Below are positions 30,233 to 37,834 of a stretch of 64,000 bases of DNA, in pieces. Each line of letters begins with the position of its first letter. Positions within the stretch are counted from its first letter, which is position 1. Position numbers and translations under genes: made by a program. The stretch spans positions 124,001 to 188,000 of the IMG/VR virus record IMGVR_UViG_3300028364_000014. One strand, given 5' to 3'. The DNA is from a virus. The notes beneath the pieces were generated by a model. That model saw only the letters and a program-made list of their open reading frames with translations, did no database searches and had not been told where the DNA came from.

Positions 30233-30802
30233 ATGTTTAGTAAAATAGAAAATTGGTTTCTTAATCACTCAGCTGTGGAGAACACGGAACTAGAACATTA
30301 CTATTTTTTTATTTGTAGAACTAAGAATAAACTTGAAGACTTGTATTGGTATGGTCCCAAGAATTTTATTAAAAATGTATGGTTGTATAGAGAATTTCTA
30401 TGGACTAATCATTGGTGGGATTACGTTTATCTATTAGAAATGATAAGGACTAAACTTACTATTGATAGGCAGTATTATGATAAGTATGGTACTTCAGTAA
30501 GTTCAAAAATATATGCACTTGAAATGAAGCTTTGTGCTCTTATACTGGAAAGACTAATTAGAGATGATTATGATTCAGAACTCATTAATAAACATGATAA
30601 AAAATGGCGAATTGATCAATGTAATGGTGATGATTTTATTGATTGTATTAATAATAGAAAAAACCATTTAACGGGGAGTGAAAAAACTCAAGAAAAATTA
30701 GAGTACCTTCAAACCATTAAACAGATTAATGAAAATAAAGATAAAGATTTTGAGAAGGTTTTTACTTATATTTACAAAAATGTACAGAATTGGTGGGATT
30801 AA
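30233..30802 (+). CDS. Uncharacterised Trp/Tyr-rich phage protein
   Basis: 189 residues. ATG two bases after the hydrolase stop. Aromatic-rich helical segments (WYGPKNFIKNVWLYREFLW, NHWWDYVYLLEMIRTKL), as in a family of phage proteins of unknown function. No catalytic motif. Confidence 0.55.
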   Translation: MFSKIENWFLNHSAVENTELEHYYFFICRTKNKLEDLYWYGPKNFIKNVWLYREFLWTNHWWDYVYLLEMIRTKLTIDRQYYDKYGTSVSSKIYALEMKLCALILERLIRDDYDSELINKHDKKWRIDQCNGDDFIDCINNRKNHLTGSEKTQEKLEYLQTIKQINENKDKDFEKVFTYIYKNVQNWWD

Positions 30803-30821
30803 TAGTAAGATCTAGTATAAA

Positions 30822-31037
30822 GAGCGTGTGACGGCAAAAGGAAGCCGGCCTCAAAACGGAGGGGGTAAGGTTAATCACCTAAGAGTTAAATTTATACCCG
30901 TATGGTTGTGAAAGGTCACTGCTCTGTGGGCCTATAAAGGTTTGGTAAACACATCAGGAAGCCCGTTATCCAAGGGAAAAATGCTGGCGGTAATGTTCCA
31001 GTAACTCTAAATGCAGGTTCGAGTCCTGTCACGCTCA
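30822..31037 (+). tRNA. Interrupted tRNA, possibly tRNA-Leu (CAA), with ~130-nt insert
   Basis: Perfect acceptor (GAGCGTG/CACGCTC) and T-arm (GCAGG-TTCGAGT-CCTGT); D-arm CGGC/GCCG. CCGGC near 30845 can pair with GCTGG near 30986 as an anticodon stem with CTCAAAA as loop start, implying anticodon CAA, although CCG is also used by the D-arm. The intervening RNA has local hairpins (CCTC/GAGG, GGGTA...TACCC) but no group I P/Q/R/S core. Insert boundaries and identity are tentative. Confidence 0.5.
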
Positions 31038-31058
31038 CTAATTTTAAATAAGGAATAT

Positions 31059-31148
31059 TCCAGAGTACTCTAATGGAAAGAGGCTTGCCTGTTAAGCAAG
31101 TGTAGTCCTTAATTTGGTATGGTGGTTCGAATCCACCCTCTGGAGCCA
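31059..31148 (+). tRNA. tRNA-Asn (GUU), copy 2, enlarged variable region, CCA encoded
   Basis: Acceptor TCCAGAG/CTCTGGA, D-arm CTC/GAG, anticodon arm CTTGC-CTGTTAA-GCAAG (GTT), T-arm GGTGG-TTCGAAT-CCACC, G73 and CCA. The variable region is 20 nt (TGTAGTCCTTAATTTGGTAT) instead of about 5, which is not normal for Asn and does not form a clear stem. Confidence 0.75.
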
Positions 31149-31158
31149 AAAAACATAA

Positions 31159-31233
31159 GCGGAAGTAATTCAATTGGTAGAAGCCTATCCTCCAAGATAG
31201 TTAATGCAAGTTCAATCCTTGCCTTCCGCTCCA
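31159..31233 (+). tRNA. tRNA-Gly-like with 6-nt anticodon loop (UCC), CCA encoded
   Basis: Acceptor GCGGAAG/CTTCCGC, discriminator T, CCA encoded; D-arm and T-arm match the gene at 19662. Stem CTATC/GATAG encloses CTCCAA, one base short, so U33 appears deleted while UCC remains. Gly acceptor identity is intact. Confidence 0.65.
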
Positions 31234-31244
31234 TTAATTAATAA

Positions 31245-31330
31245 GCGTCGTTAACCCGTACATGGAAGCGGTCCAGTCTGTAAAACTGGTGGCCTAACGG
31301 TCTCGGGATGTTCGAGTCATCCACGGCGCA
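31245..31330 (+). tRNA. tRNA-Tyr (GUA)
   Basis: Acceptor GCGTCGT/ACGGCGC, anticodon arm CCAGT-CTGTAAA-ACTGG (GTA), class-II variable arm, T-arm GGATG-TTCGAGT-CATCC. Canonical bacterial-type tRNA-Tyr, no CCA encoded. Confidence 0.9.
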
Positions 31331-31403
31331 CAATTAAGTTTCAAATTATTTTAGATAAAGTTCCACGAGATAGAAGTAAAATAAAACTTTAAAAGGAAAA
31401 ACG

Positions 31404-32624
31404 ATGAAACTATTGAAACTATATAGTCAATTCTATATAAAAAAATTTATTAATCTTTTAAATACTGAAGCCATCCCTCTTGAAATTGTGGATTTATCTG
31501 GTAAGGTATATAAAACCGCGTCAAATAGCATTAGCCATAGGTTAATTATAAAAGATCCTAGATTTTTTAAATCTTTACATTCCCCTAATGCTTTATCTTT
31601 AGGTGAAGCCTACATTAAAGAATACTTTGACATTGAAGGGGATGTTAGAACGCTATATACCATGCTTCATGATAGAATATTGAATACTGAGCAAAAGAAA
31701 AATAAACTAACCTCTTTCATAAAATCTTTTGTGGATGTAAGACAAAAGGAAAAAGAAAATATTGAGTATCACTATGACGCTCCTAGTACTTTTTATAGAA
31801 TTTTTTTAGGGCGAACAATGGGCTATACGTGTGGTTATTATCCTGATCAAACCACCACAATGAGTGAAGCACAAGAAAGAAAAATGGATATCATCTGTAA
31901 AAAATTAAAATTGAAAAAAGGTGAGCATCTTCTAGATGTTGGGTGTGGTTGGGGTAATTTTGCAATTTATGCTGCTGAACACTATGGAGTTACTGTCACA
32001 GGTATTACTTTAAGTGAAGAACAAAAAATATATGCAGACAAATTAGTAGAGGCAAGTCAACTCAGTGTTTCAATTAAAATTATGAACTACCGTGACCTTC
32101 CGTTAAATTATTATGATAAAATATCATGTATTGGGATGTCAGAGCATGTAGGTCAAAAACATATGCAGGAATTTTTTAATACTATATATAAAACACTTAA
32201 ACAAGGCGGATTATTTCTACATCATAGTATCACAACTAATACTAAAAGACAAAAAGGATTAGAAAATTCTTTTTTAAATAAATACATGTACCCTGGAGGG
32301 GAGTTAATGTTTGAGCACGATCTTGTTAAGTGTGCTGAAATAGCTAACTTTGAGTTACTAAATGCTGAGAACTTTAGACCTCATTATGTTACAACGTTGA
32401 ATGATTGGATAGATCGAATAGAGGATAGAAAGTCTGATATATTGAATGTTATTTCCGAACAAGTGTATAGAATATACCATACTTTTTTTATAGGGTCAGC
32501 AGCCTCATTCAAATTAAAAGAAATATCCTTATTTCAAAATCTTTTTTATAAGACTAGTGTATATGACACTGACAATTATTTTAATAGTATCTGTGACTAC
32601 TCCCCCTCTAAGCCGAAGCTATAG
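31404..32624 (+). CDS. cfa: Cyclopropane-fatty-acyl-phospholipid synthase
   Basis: 406 residues. YHYDAPSTFYRIFLGRTMGY, GYTCGYY and the SAM motif LLDVGCGWGNFAIYAAEHYG, followed by TGITLSEEQ and GMSEHVG, are diagnostic of CFA synthase, which adds a methylene bridge to membrane acyl chains using SAM. Length is close to E. coli Cfa (382). The last ~9 codons are derived from the end of the IS605-type element inserted at its 3' end, but the core is intact. A membrane-remodelling auxiliary gene is inferred. Confidence 0.9.
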   Translation: MKLLKLYSQFYIKKFINLLNTEAIPLEIVDLSGKVYKTASNSISHRLIIKDPRFFKSLHSPNALSLGEAYIKEYFDIEGDVRTLYTMLHDRILNTEQKKNKLTSFIKSFVDVRQKEKENIEYHYDAPSTFYRIFLGRTMGYTCGYYPDQTTTMSEAQERKMDIICKKLKLKKGEHLLDVGCGWGNFAIYAAEHYGVTVTGITLSEEQKIYADKLVEASQLSVSIKIMNYRDLPLNYYDKISCIGMSEHVGQKHMQEFFNTIYKTLKQGGLFLHHSITTNTKRQKGLENSFLNKYMYPGGELMFEHDLVKCAEIANFELLNAENFRPHYVTTLNDWIDRIEDRKSDILNVISEQVYRIYHTFFIGSAASFKLKEISLFQNLFYKTSVYDTDNYFNSICDYSPSKPKL

Positions 32625-33874
32625 AGGAGGCTTCTTGGGGGATTAACCCCTGAGACTGTAGCCCCAGTCTCAAAATATTTATGGCAGCATTATGGTCTCT
32701 ATTTAGTACTAAATTGCAGTGAGGACACCTGTGAATTCTGGTTGAAAGGGTCTTTTTTACGACCCGCCCGCAAGCTGGATTTGAGCACATTTGGGATGTA
32801 TATGCTGGATTTACTGGTATTAATTGTTTGCCTAAAATTGATGCTTTATATTGTAGAAAAAGTATGAACTTATTCCAGCTTGCGTCAGCGATAGATTTAT
32901 TTAAACCAGATTTTACCGACGCACCATTAGGTAAATATCCATCAGAATTAGGATCTTTTATTGGAGTAGCTCGCTTAACCATATTCTTTACGTCAAGTTT
33001 TTCATAAACTATAACATTGGAGATAGACAAGAGCTTGTTGGCTGTTTTATGGAGAAAATCATTACGTTGGCACTTTATTCTGTAATGACATTTCCTAATT
33101 GCTTTTAACAGCCTGTAGTATTTCTTTGTTCTTTTAGTAGTTTTTGATAACTTTCTTTGTAGATTAGCGAGACTTTTTTCATTAGCTCTAAAACTTTTTG
33201 GTGATTTTACAGAATTTCCATCTGAATCATAATAGAAATCATTTAAACCTAAATCTATTCCTAAAAAGGTAGTTGGATTCTGCTTAATCTCTACTTTAAG
33301 ATGATTCTCAAAGGAGAAGCAGACAAACCATTTACCAGCTTCTTTGGATATAGTTAAGGTTTTAATTGTTCCATTTTCTGGAATTTCTCTGTGGTATTTA
33401 ATCTTAATATTACCTATTTTGGAGATTTTTAGTATACCATCGACAGGACGTTCTTTAAACTGTGGGTAAGTAATGCTGCTCCAGTCTTTAAACTTTTTAA
33501 ACTTTGGAAAACCCGCCTTAGCTTCCCCAGATTTAATTCTTCTGAAGAAAGATTTATAGGCTGTGTCTAAACGTTTTAGTGTATTTTGAAGCACCTGTGA
33601 ATGTACTGAACCAAACCACGGACGTTCTTTCTTTAGAAAAGTAAGTTCATTGCTTTGTTCAAAAAGACTGATTGAAATACTGTGGTTTTCATAAAGCCAG
33701 ATTCTGTCCTCAAGAGCCCAGTTATACAAATACCTACACATGGAGAACTGATTCTCCAGGCGTGTGGTTTGAGCTTTAGTAGGATAAATTCTGTATTTAT
33801 GTGTAAGTAGCATTTCTCTCCATAAGTAAAATAATTAGTTTCTAATACATAATATATCACAGCATGTGATGTAT
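32597..33874 (-). mobile_element. TnpB-only IS200/IS605 (IS1341-type) element
   Basis: Contains one gene, tnpB, and no tnpA. On the minus strand, the left end has an ATCACA/TGTGAT hairpin (33856-33870) preceded by TTGAC; the right end has a CCTCTA/TAGAGG hairpin at about 32602-32630 ending in TAGTCAC. The omega RNA would span the 3' end of tnpB to the right end. It inserted into the last codons of cfa. It must rely on a transposase in trans. Confidence 0.7.
32608..33813 (-). CDS. tnpB: TnpB RNA-guided nuclease
   Basis: 401 residues. RuvC-like residues are all visible: GIDLGLNDF (Asp), VYEKLDVKN (Glu) and LNRDHNAAINIL (Asp). The zinc finger is CSNPACG...CPHCN. The N-terminus MLLTHKYRIYPTKAQ is typical. 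TnpB uses an omega RNA from the element's right end to cut DNA. The intact motifs suggest activity. The G+C and codon use look similar to neighbours, suggesting some time in this genome. Confidence 0.92.
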   Translation of the reverse strand: MLLTHKYRIYPTKAQTTRLENQFSMCRYLYNWALEDRIWLYENHSISISLFEQSNELTFLKKERPWFGSVHSQVLQNTLKRLDTAYKSFFRRIKSGEAKAGFPKFKKFKDWSSITYPQFKERPVDGILKISKIGNIKIKYHREIPENGTIKTLTISKEAGKWFVCFSFENHLKVEIKQNPTTFLGIDLGLNDFYYDSDGNSVKSPKSFRANEKSLANLQRKLSKTTKRTKKYYRLLKAIRKCHYRIKCQRNDFLHKTANKLLSISNVIVYEKLDVKNMVKRATPIKDPNSDGYLPNGASVKSGLNKSIADASWNKFILFLQYKASILGKQLIPVNPAYTSQMCSNPACGRVVKKTLSTRIHRCPHCNLVLNRDHNAAINILRLGLQSQGLIPQEASSIASA

Positions 33875-33986
33875 GTCAACTAAAAACTTTAACTTATTTA
33901 TAAATAGGTTAAATAAACCAGTTCGGCCTATCCATCCACCACCAAACTTTGTTATGGTGGGGGTATTTCGGCCGGGGAAGATAAAT

Positions 33987-34068
33987 GCCGGAATGATGGA
34001 ATGAAGACATACAGGACTTAAAATCCTGTGACCGTAAGGTCGTGGGGGTTCGTATCCCCCTTCCGGCA
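33987..34068 (+). tRNA. tRNA-Leu (UAA)
   Basis: Acceptor GCCGGAA/TTCCGGC, anticodon arm CAGGA-CTTAAAA-TCCTG (TAA), class-II variable arm (TGACCGTAAGGTCG), T-arm GGGG-TTCGTAT-CCCC. Canonical Leu. Upstream, an inverted repeat CCACCA/TGGTGG lies at about 33936-33960. Confidence 0.92.
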
Positions 34069-34148
34069 CATATAAATTTAGTTTAAAGAGCTTTTAACTT
34101 TTCTATAAATTGATGTTAAAGTGTGACAATAGTGTAAAGTAACAACAT

Positions 34149-34221
34149 AGGGCTATCGTCCAGCCTGGTAGGACAACACCCTTTGACGGTGTTGACATAG
34201 GTTCAAATCCTATTAGCCCTT
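34149..34221 (+). tRNA. tRNA-Gln (UUG)
   Basis: Acceptor AGGGCTA/TAGCCCT, D-arm GTCC/GGAC, anticodon arm ACACC-CTTTGAC-GGTGT (TTG), T-arm TAGG-TTCAAAT-CCTA. Discriminator T rather than the usual G. No CCA encoded. Confidence 0.88.
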
Positions 34222-34239
34222 CACTAAAAAGGAAGAAAA

Positions 34240-34563
34240 ATGAATGACACAGTAGGTATATTTTACGAACTATCTGATGGAAGAATTGCTAAAACATATG
34301 GATTTTCAGATAAGGGGAATACTGTTTCTTATTATTTTGATAAGGAACAAGGTAGCCATAGCATTTCTAATAATAAGTTCCAATCTTGGAAGCCAAGACT
34401 AGATCTAAAAGATTTTCCAAATGCCTCTGACCCTAGGTTACCTTATATTTTTGATTTATATTATGATATTAAATATACGTCTGAACTTAAGAAAGAACTT
34501 AAAAACCACTTGTATGAAGATGAAATTAAAGAGTTAATGATTGAGCATAATATTGTATTATAG
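34240..34563 (+). CDS. Uncharacterised protein, 107 residues
   Basis: SD AAAAAGGAAG. N-terminal beta domain (VGIFYELSDGRIAKTYGFS) and acidic helical C-terminus. No recognised family. Confidence 0.5.
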   Translation: MNDTVGIFYELSDGRIAKTYGFSDKGNTVSYYFDKEQGSHSISNNKFQSWKPRLDLKDFPNASDPRLPYIFDLYYDIKYTSELKKELKNHLYEDEIKELMIEHNIVL

Positions 34564-34576
34564 AAGGGAGAAAGAG

Positions 34577-34966
34577 ATGAATAATAACAACGGTGAAGTA
34601 AACACAAGTAAAAAATTAATGGAGCTTTCTTATAATAAAGAATATTATATTATGAATCTAAGTACTCCTGGGGGGCAAAGTGAGGTACTATCCATGTATA
34701 AACGAGCACATGTTATTTATAAAGATAAGACCATTACAGAATTTTCATTTCCTCCCCCTAACAGATCTCCCGTCCTTATAGAATGTGATGATGCAGGTGA
34801 AATTAAACACACTATCAGCTCTATGAGAGTTTATTACGATAAAGAAGCTGCTACTAAAGGAGTAATTCAAAAACGTATTGAACTTTATCAAAATAAAGCC
34901 GAAGATTACAGGTATAAAATTGATACTATAAATAGCGAAATTAATAAATTGATGAAATATATTTAA
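34577..34966 (+). CDS. Uncharacterised protein with C-terminal coiled coil, 129 residues
   Basis: ATG at 34577 with SD AAGGGAG; a start at 34541 would overlap the previous gene without SD. The C-terminal 40 residues (VIQKRIELYQNKAEDYRYKI...) form a likely coiled coil. Unknown. Confidence 0.5.
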   Translation: MNNNNGEVNTSKKLMELSYNKEYYIMNLSTPGGQSEVLSMYKRAHVIYKDKTITEFSFPPPNRSPVLIECDDAGEIKHTISSMRVYYDKEAATKGVIQKRIELYQNKAEDYRYKIDTINSEINKLMKYI

Positions 34967-34976
34967 GGATAAAATA

Positions 34977-35390
34977 ATGCTAGAAAGAAATGTAATGCAT
35001 GTATTTACAGATGGGGCATGTTCTGGTAACCCTGGACCTGCTGGTGCTGGAGCAGTGCTACATTATAATGGAGAAGAATGTAATTTATTTAAGTATCTTG
35101 GTAATGCTACAAGTAATATTGCTGAATTGTCTGCTATTAAAATGGCATTAGAAATAATTAAATCAGAATCTCAAGTAAGAATTTACACTGATAGTAATTA
35201 TTGTATTGGTGTATTAAGTAAAAACTGGAAAGCAAAAGTAAATGTTGAACTAATAAGAAATATTAAAACTATGCTTAAAAATTTTAAGAGCATTCAATTC
35301 ATAAAAATAAAAGGACACTCAGGACACACATATAATGAAAGAGCGGACACATTAGCAGTTAAAGCATATCAACCATACCTAATCCATTAG
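34977..35390 (+). CDS. rnhA: Ribonuclease HI
   Basis: 137 residues. FTDGACSGNPGPAGAGAVL (first Asp), AELSAIKMAL (Glu), IYTDSNYCI (second Asp) and KGHSGHTYNERADTLA with the final Asp are the complete RNase HI set. It degrades RNA in RNA-DNA hybrids, for example replication primers. An RNase HII gene is also in the window (61947). Confidence 0.92.
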   Translation: MLERNVMHVFTDGACSGNPGPAGAGAVLHYNGEECNLFKYLGNATSNIAELSAIKMALEIIKSESQVRIYTDSNYCIGVLSKNWKAKVNVELIRNIKTMLKNFKSIQFIKIKGHSGHTYNERADTLAVKAYQPYLIH

Positions 35391-35449
35391 AGATATTCTA
35401 GCCAAAGAAAAATAATAAAGTAACTATATAACTAGTAAAGGGGTGTCAC

Positions 35450-35920
35450 ATGGCAGCTACAATGGCACAACTACAAAACGCTATACTACTTTCAACAAAG
35501 GCTCACTACGGTCAGTACGACAAAGCAGGAGCTCCTTATATCTTACACCCTATTAGGGTAATGATGAGAATGCCGACCATTGAGGGGAAAATAGTGGCTA
35601 TAGGGCATGATATTATAGAAGACACGCCTATCACTATAGCAGATCTAGTTAGAGAAGACTGGCCTGATGAATGTGTTTATGCTATTGACAGTATGACTAA
35701 ATGTAAAAATGAGAAGTACTCAGATTATTTAGATAGGGTTATTAGTGATCCATTAGCTTCTGAATGTAAACTAGAAGATATGAGAGACAACTCAAATATT
35801 TATAGACTTCAAAAAGTAGCTAAACACCATCTTCGAATGATAGCAAAATACCATAAAGGAGCAACAAGAATATTAAAAGCATACCCTGAATTCGCTCCTA
35901 GATTTACATTAATAAATTAA
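35450..35920 (+). CDS. MESH1/SpoT-type HD phosphohydrolase
   Basis: 156 residues, a single HD domain: YDKAGAPYILHPIRVMMR, then AIGHDIIEDTPIT (H-D...E-D) and KLEDMRDNSNI. This order matches the hydrolase half of RelA/SpoT and MESH1-like small alarmone hydrolases, which remove the 3' pyrophosphate of (p)ppGpp. No synthetase domain. SD AAAGGGG. It could blunt the host stringent response; substrate inferred from family. Confidence 0.75.
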   Translation: MAATMAQLQNAILLSTKAHYGQYDKAGAPYILHPIRVMMRMPTIEGKIVAIGHDIIEDTPITIADLVREDWPDECVYAIDSMTKCKNEKYSDYLDRVISDPLASECKLEDMRDNSNIYRLQKVAKHHLRMIAKYHKGATRILKAYPEFAPRFTLIN

Positions 35921-35934
35921 AAGGAAATGAACAA

Positions 35935-36339
35935 ATGTTTAAAAAACAATTATTAACGTTAGCACTAATGATTTTTACAGTCATGAGTTTTACAGCTTGT
36001 GCCCCTAAATCTTTTACTACTTCTGAAAAGGTTATTTACACATCGGTAAAATCTCTACAAGCCGCAAAAGAACTTAGAGTAACAGCTCTTAAAACTATTG
36101 GAGATATGTACAAAGCGGGTATCCTAATAGACACAGATTTTCAAAAAGATGTTATTAGAGTTGGGGACAATTTACAGGAGGCAATAAATACTACTTCAGA
36201 AACTATTTTAATATATTATAATGCGTCTACCATCAAAAATAAAGAAACCTTAGCAGAAAAAATATCTTTGTATCAAAAAATTTATGGCGAATTCTCGGAC
36301 TTAGTTATGCCTTATGTTCTTGAACATTTGGTAGAATAA
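35935..36339 (+). CDS. Putative lipoprotein
   Basis: 134 residues. Signal peptide MFKKQLLTLALMIFTVMSFT with lipobox FTAC, so lipidation is expected at Cys22. The mature part is helical. Small phage lipoproteins include spanin subunits and superinfection-exclusion proteins; neither can be assigned. SD AAAAGGAAATG. Confidence 0.65.
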   Translation: MFKKQLLTLALMIFTVMSFTACAPKSFTTSEKVIYTSVKSLQAAKELRVTALKTIGDMYKAGILIDTDFQKDVIRVGDNLQEAINTTSETILIYYNASTIKNKETLAEKISLYQKIYGEFSDLVMPYVLEHLVE

Positions 36340-36351
36340 AGGAGGAAACTT

Positions 36352-36558
36352 ATGGATGATTCAACAAAAATTCAAGTTGGTGTAGCTGGACTTGAGGCGT
36401 TATTTAAGTACGGTCTTCCTGCAATGATTAGCATGTTGACTATTCTTAATAACAAAGAAAAAATTACTATAGAAGATATTTTAGCCTTAAGAGGTGAACT
36501 TGATTCTGCTAGTTATTTTGAACCAGAACTTGAAATTCCACCAGTTTTAAAAAACTAG
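36352..36558 (+). CDS. Small protein, 68 residues
   Basis: SD AAAGGAGG. Weakly hydrophobic segment (LEALFKYGLPAMISMLTI) and an acidic tail. It follows the lipoprotein by 12 nt and ends before a strong terminator, so the two form the end of an operon. Confidence 0.5.
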   Translation: MDDSTKIQVGVAGLEALFKYGLPAMISMLTILNNKEKITIEDILALRGELDSASYFEPELEIPPVLKN

Positions 36559-36579
36559 GTTTAATTGTTTAAAATAAAA

Positions 36580-36618
36580 GGCACGACCTAGTAAATTACT
36601 AGGTTGTGTCTTTTTTTT
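36580..36618 (+). terminator. Rho-independent terminator
   Basis: A long hairpin (GGCACGACCTAGTAA with TTACTAGGTTGTGTC, two G-U pairs) followed by eight T. It ends the lipoprotein operon. Confidence 0.93.
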
Positions 36619-36634
36619 ATTCCAGGAGGTTCTG

Positions 36635-36865
36635 ATGAAAAATAGAATTTTTCACTTCTATGAATGGAGAGAGTATTACTTAATTCTACCTAAAAAAATT
36701 AATAAGCATTGGAGATGGTTTGAAACTGTTGAAAGACGTAGAGCATTAACACCGGATTCTAATCAAACAGACACTCTATCATATAAATGGGTGTATCGAA
36801 TCAAGGAGTATAATAAAATACCTGGATGGGATAGACCTTTTGAATCAGGAATAGATGATAAATGA
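36635..36865 (+). CDS. Uncharacterised protein, 76 residues
   Basis: SD CCAGGAGG. Trp/Arg-rich (WREYYLILPKKINKHWRWFE). Stop overlaps the next start (ATGA). Unknown family. Confidence 0.5.
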   Translation: MKNRIFHFYEWREYYLILPKKINKHWRWFETVERRRALTPDSNQTDTLSYKWVYRIKEYNKIPGWDRPFESGIDDK

Positions 36866-37188
36866 ACTATTGTATATACGCTTTTGTAGATGAAGAAGAT
36901 AATCCATATTACATAGGAAAAACTAAAAACTATAACAAACGCTACAAAGATCATTTATTTGAAGTTAAAACAAAAAACATGCTTCCAAAATATATACAAG
37001 CTAGAAAGTTATTTGGAGAAGGTCACAGTTTTAAAATGAAAAAATTGGCGGAAGTTGCTACTGAACAAGACGCTTGGTTAATTGAGCGTGTATTCATTAA
37101 AGAATATTTTAAACGTGGATATAAACTCACCAATTTAACTAAAGGCGGACCAAACGAAGAGCTATTTAAACCTAAAAACAAGGTATAA
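36862..37188 (+). CDS. GIY-YIG nuclease
   Basis: 108 residues. CIYAFVDEEDNPYYIGKTKN is a variant GIY-(x10)-YIG motif, followed by the catalytic Arg (KRYKDHL) and Glu (LIERVFIKEY). A single-domain nuclease without a DNA-binding region, probably a homing or repair nuclease. Start overlaps the previous stop. Confidence 0.85.
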   Translation: MNYCIYAFVDEEDNPYYIGKTKNYNKRYKDHLFEVKTKNMLPKYIQARKLFGEGHSFKMKKLAEVATEQDAWLIERVFIKEYFKRGYKLTNLTKGGPNEELFKPKNKV

Positions 37189-37189
37189 T

Positions 37190-37354
37190 ATGTCAATAAC
37201 AGGAATAATTTTATTTTGTATAATAATAGTGTGGATTTATGTAATAAAAAATCAAAAATATGAGCACCCAAAACAAATAGAATGGGAAATATTGGATTGG
37301 AATGAGATGCCTACACCTAAACAAGAAAAAACAATAAATAATAAAGGAAAATAA
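37190..37354 (+). CDS. Small membrane-anchored protein, 54 residues
   Basis: N-terminal transmembrane helix (GIILFCIIIVWIYVI) and an acidic cytoplasmic or periplasmic tail with Trp residues. It starts one base after the GIY-YIG stop; the next ATG follows the stop directly. Confidence 0.55.
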   Translation: MSITGIILFCIIIVWIYVIKNQKYEHPKQIEWEILDWNEMPTPKQEKTINNKGK

Positions 37355-37825
37355 ATGCAATCAACCACTACTTGGACAACAACTTATGATACGTACTCAA
37401 TAAAAAAGGCGGCTCAAGACTGTCGTGATAATAATAAACTCATGTATGAAAATGAAGTATCCTATAGTCACCAACCTGAAACAACTCAGGGCATTAAAAA
37501 AGCTTCAAGAAAAAGCACCGATGAAATAATTGCAGGATTGAATAAAGCTGTAGAGGGCATTCACTTGGATATGCATGAAAATAATTACGATGAGCCTAAA
37601 ATAATACCTACTATTAGAAAATTCTTAAAAGAAAAAACACCAGGTCACTACGAAATTCCTATTGTATCTGCAGTAACAACAGAAAGTAAAAAAGAAGTAA
37701 AATCTTCTGAGAATATCTATAAAGAAAGGGCTGACACACGTCCTTTCCCGTCGACAAAAGCAAACAAAGAAAAAGAACTTCCATTTAAAGATCTTACACC
37801 GGAAGAATGTGCAGCGTTTATTTAA
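37355..37825 (+). CDS. Uncharacterised protein, 156 residues
   Basis: ATG immediately follows the previous stop, with TAAAGGAAAATAA upstream. Thr-rich start, charged low-complexity linker (SKKEVKSSENIYKERADTR). No family. Confidence 0.5.
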   Translation: MQSTTTWTTTYDTYSIKKAAQDCRDNNKLMYENEVSYSHQPETTQGIKKASRKSTDEIIAGLNKAVEGIHLDMHENNYDEPKIIPTIRKFLKEKTPGHYEIPIVSAVTTESKKEVKSSENIYKERADTRPFPSTKANKEKELPFKDLTPEECAAFI

Positions 37826-37834
37826 GGAGATTAA

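Noticed and set aside
30850-30985. Group I intron in the Leu-like tRNA
   Set aside because: None of the conserved P, Q, R, S core sequences is visible and the insert is too short.
30916-31173. Minus-strand ORF over the tRNAs (contains EGGFEPP-type sequence)
   Set aside because: This pattern is the usual antisense translation of tRNA T-arms; the same applies to ORFs at 33857-34069 and 26401-26742.
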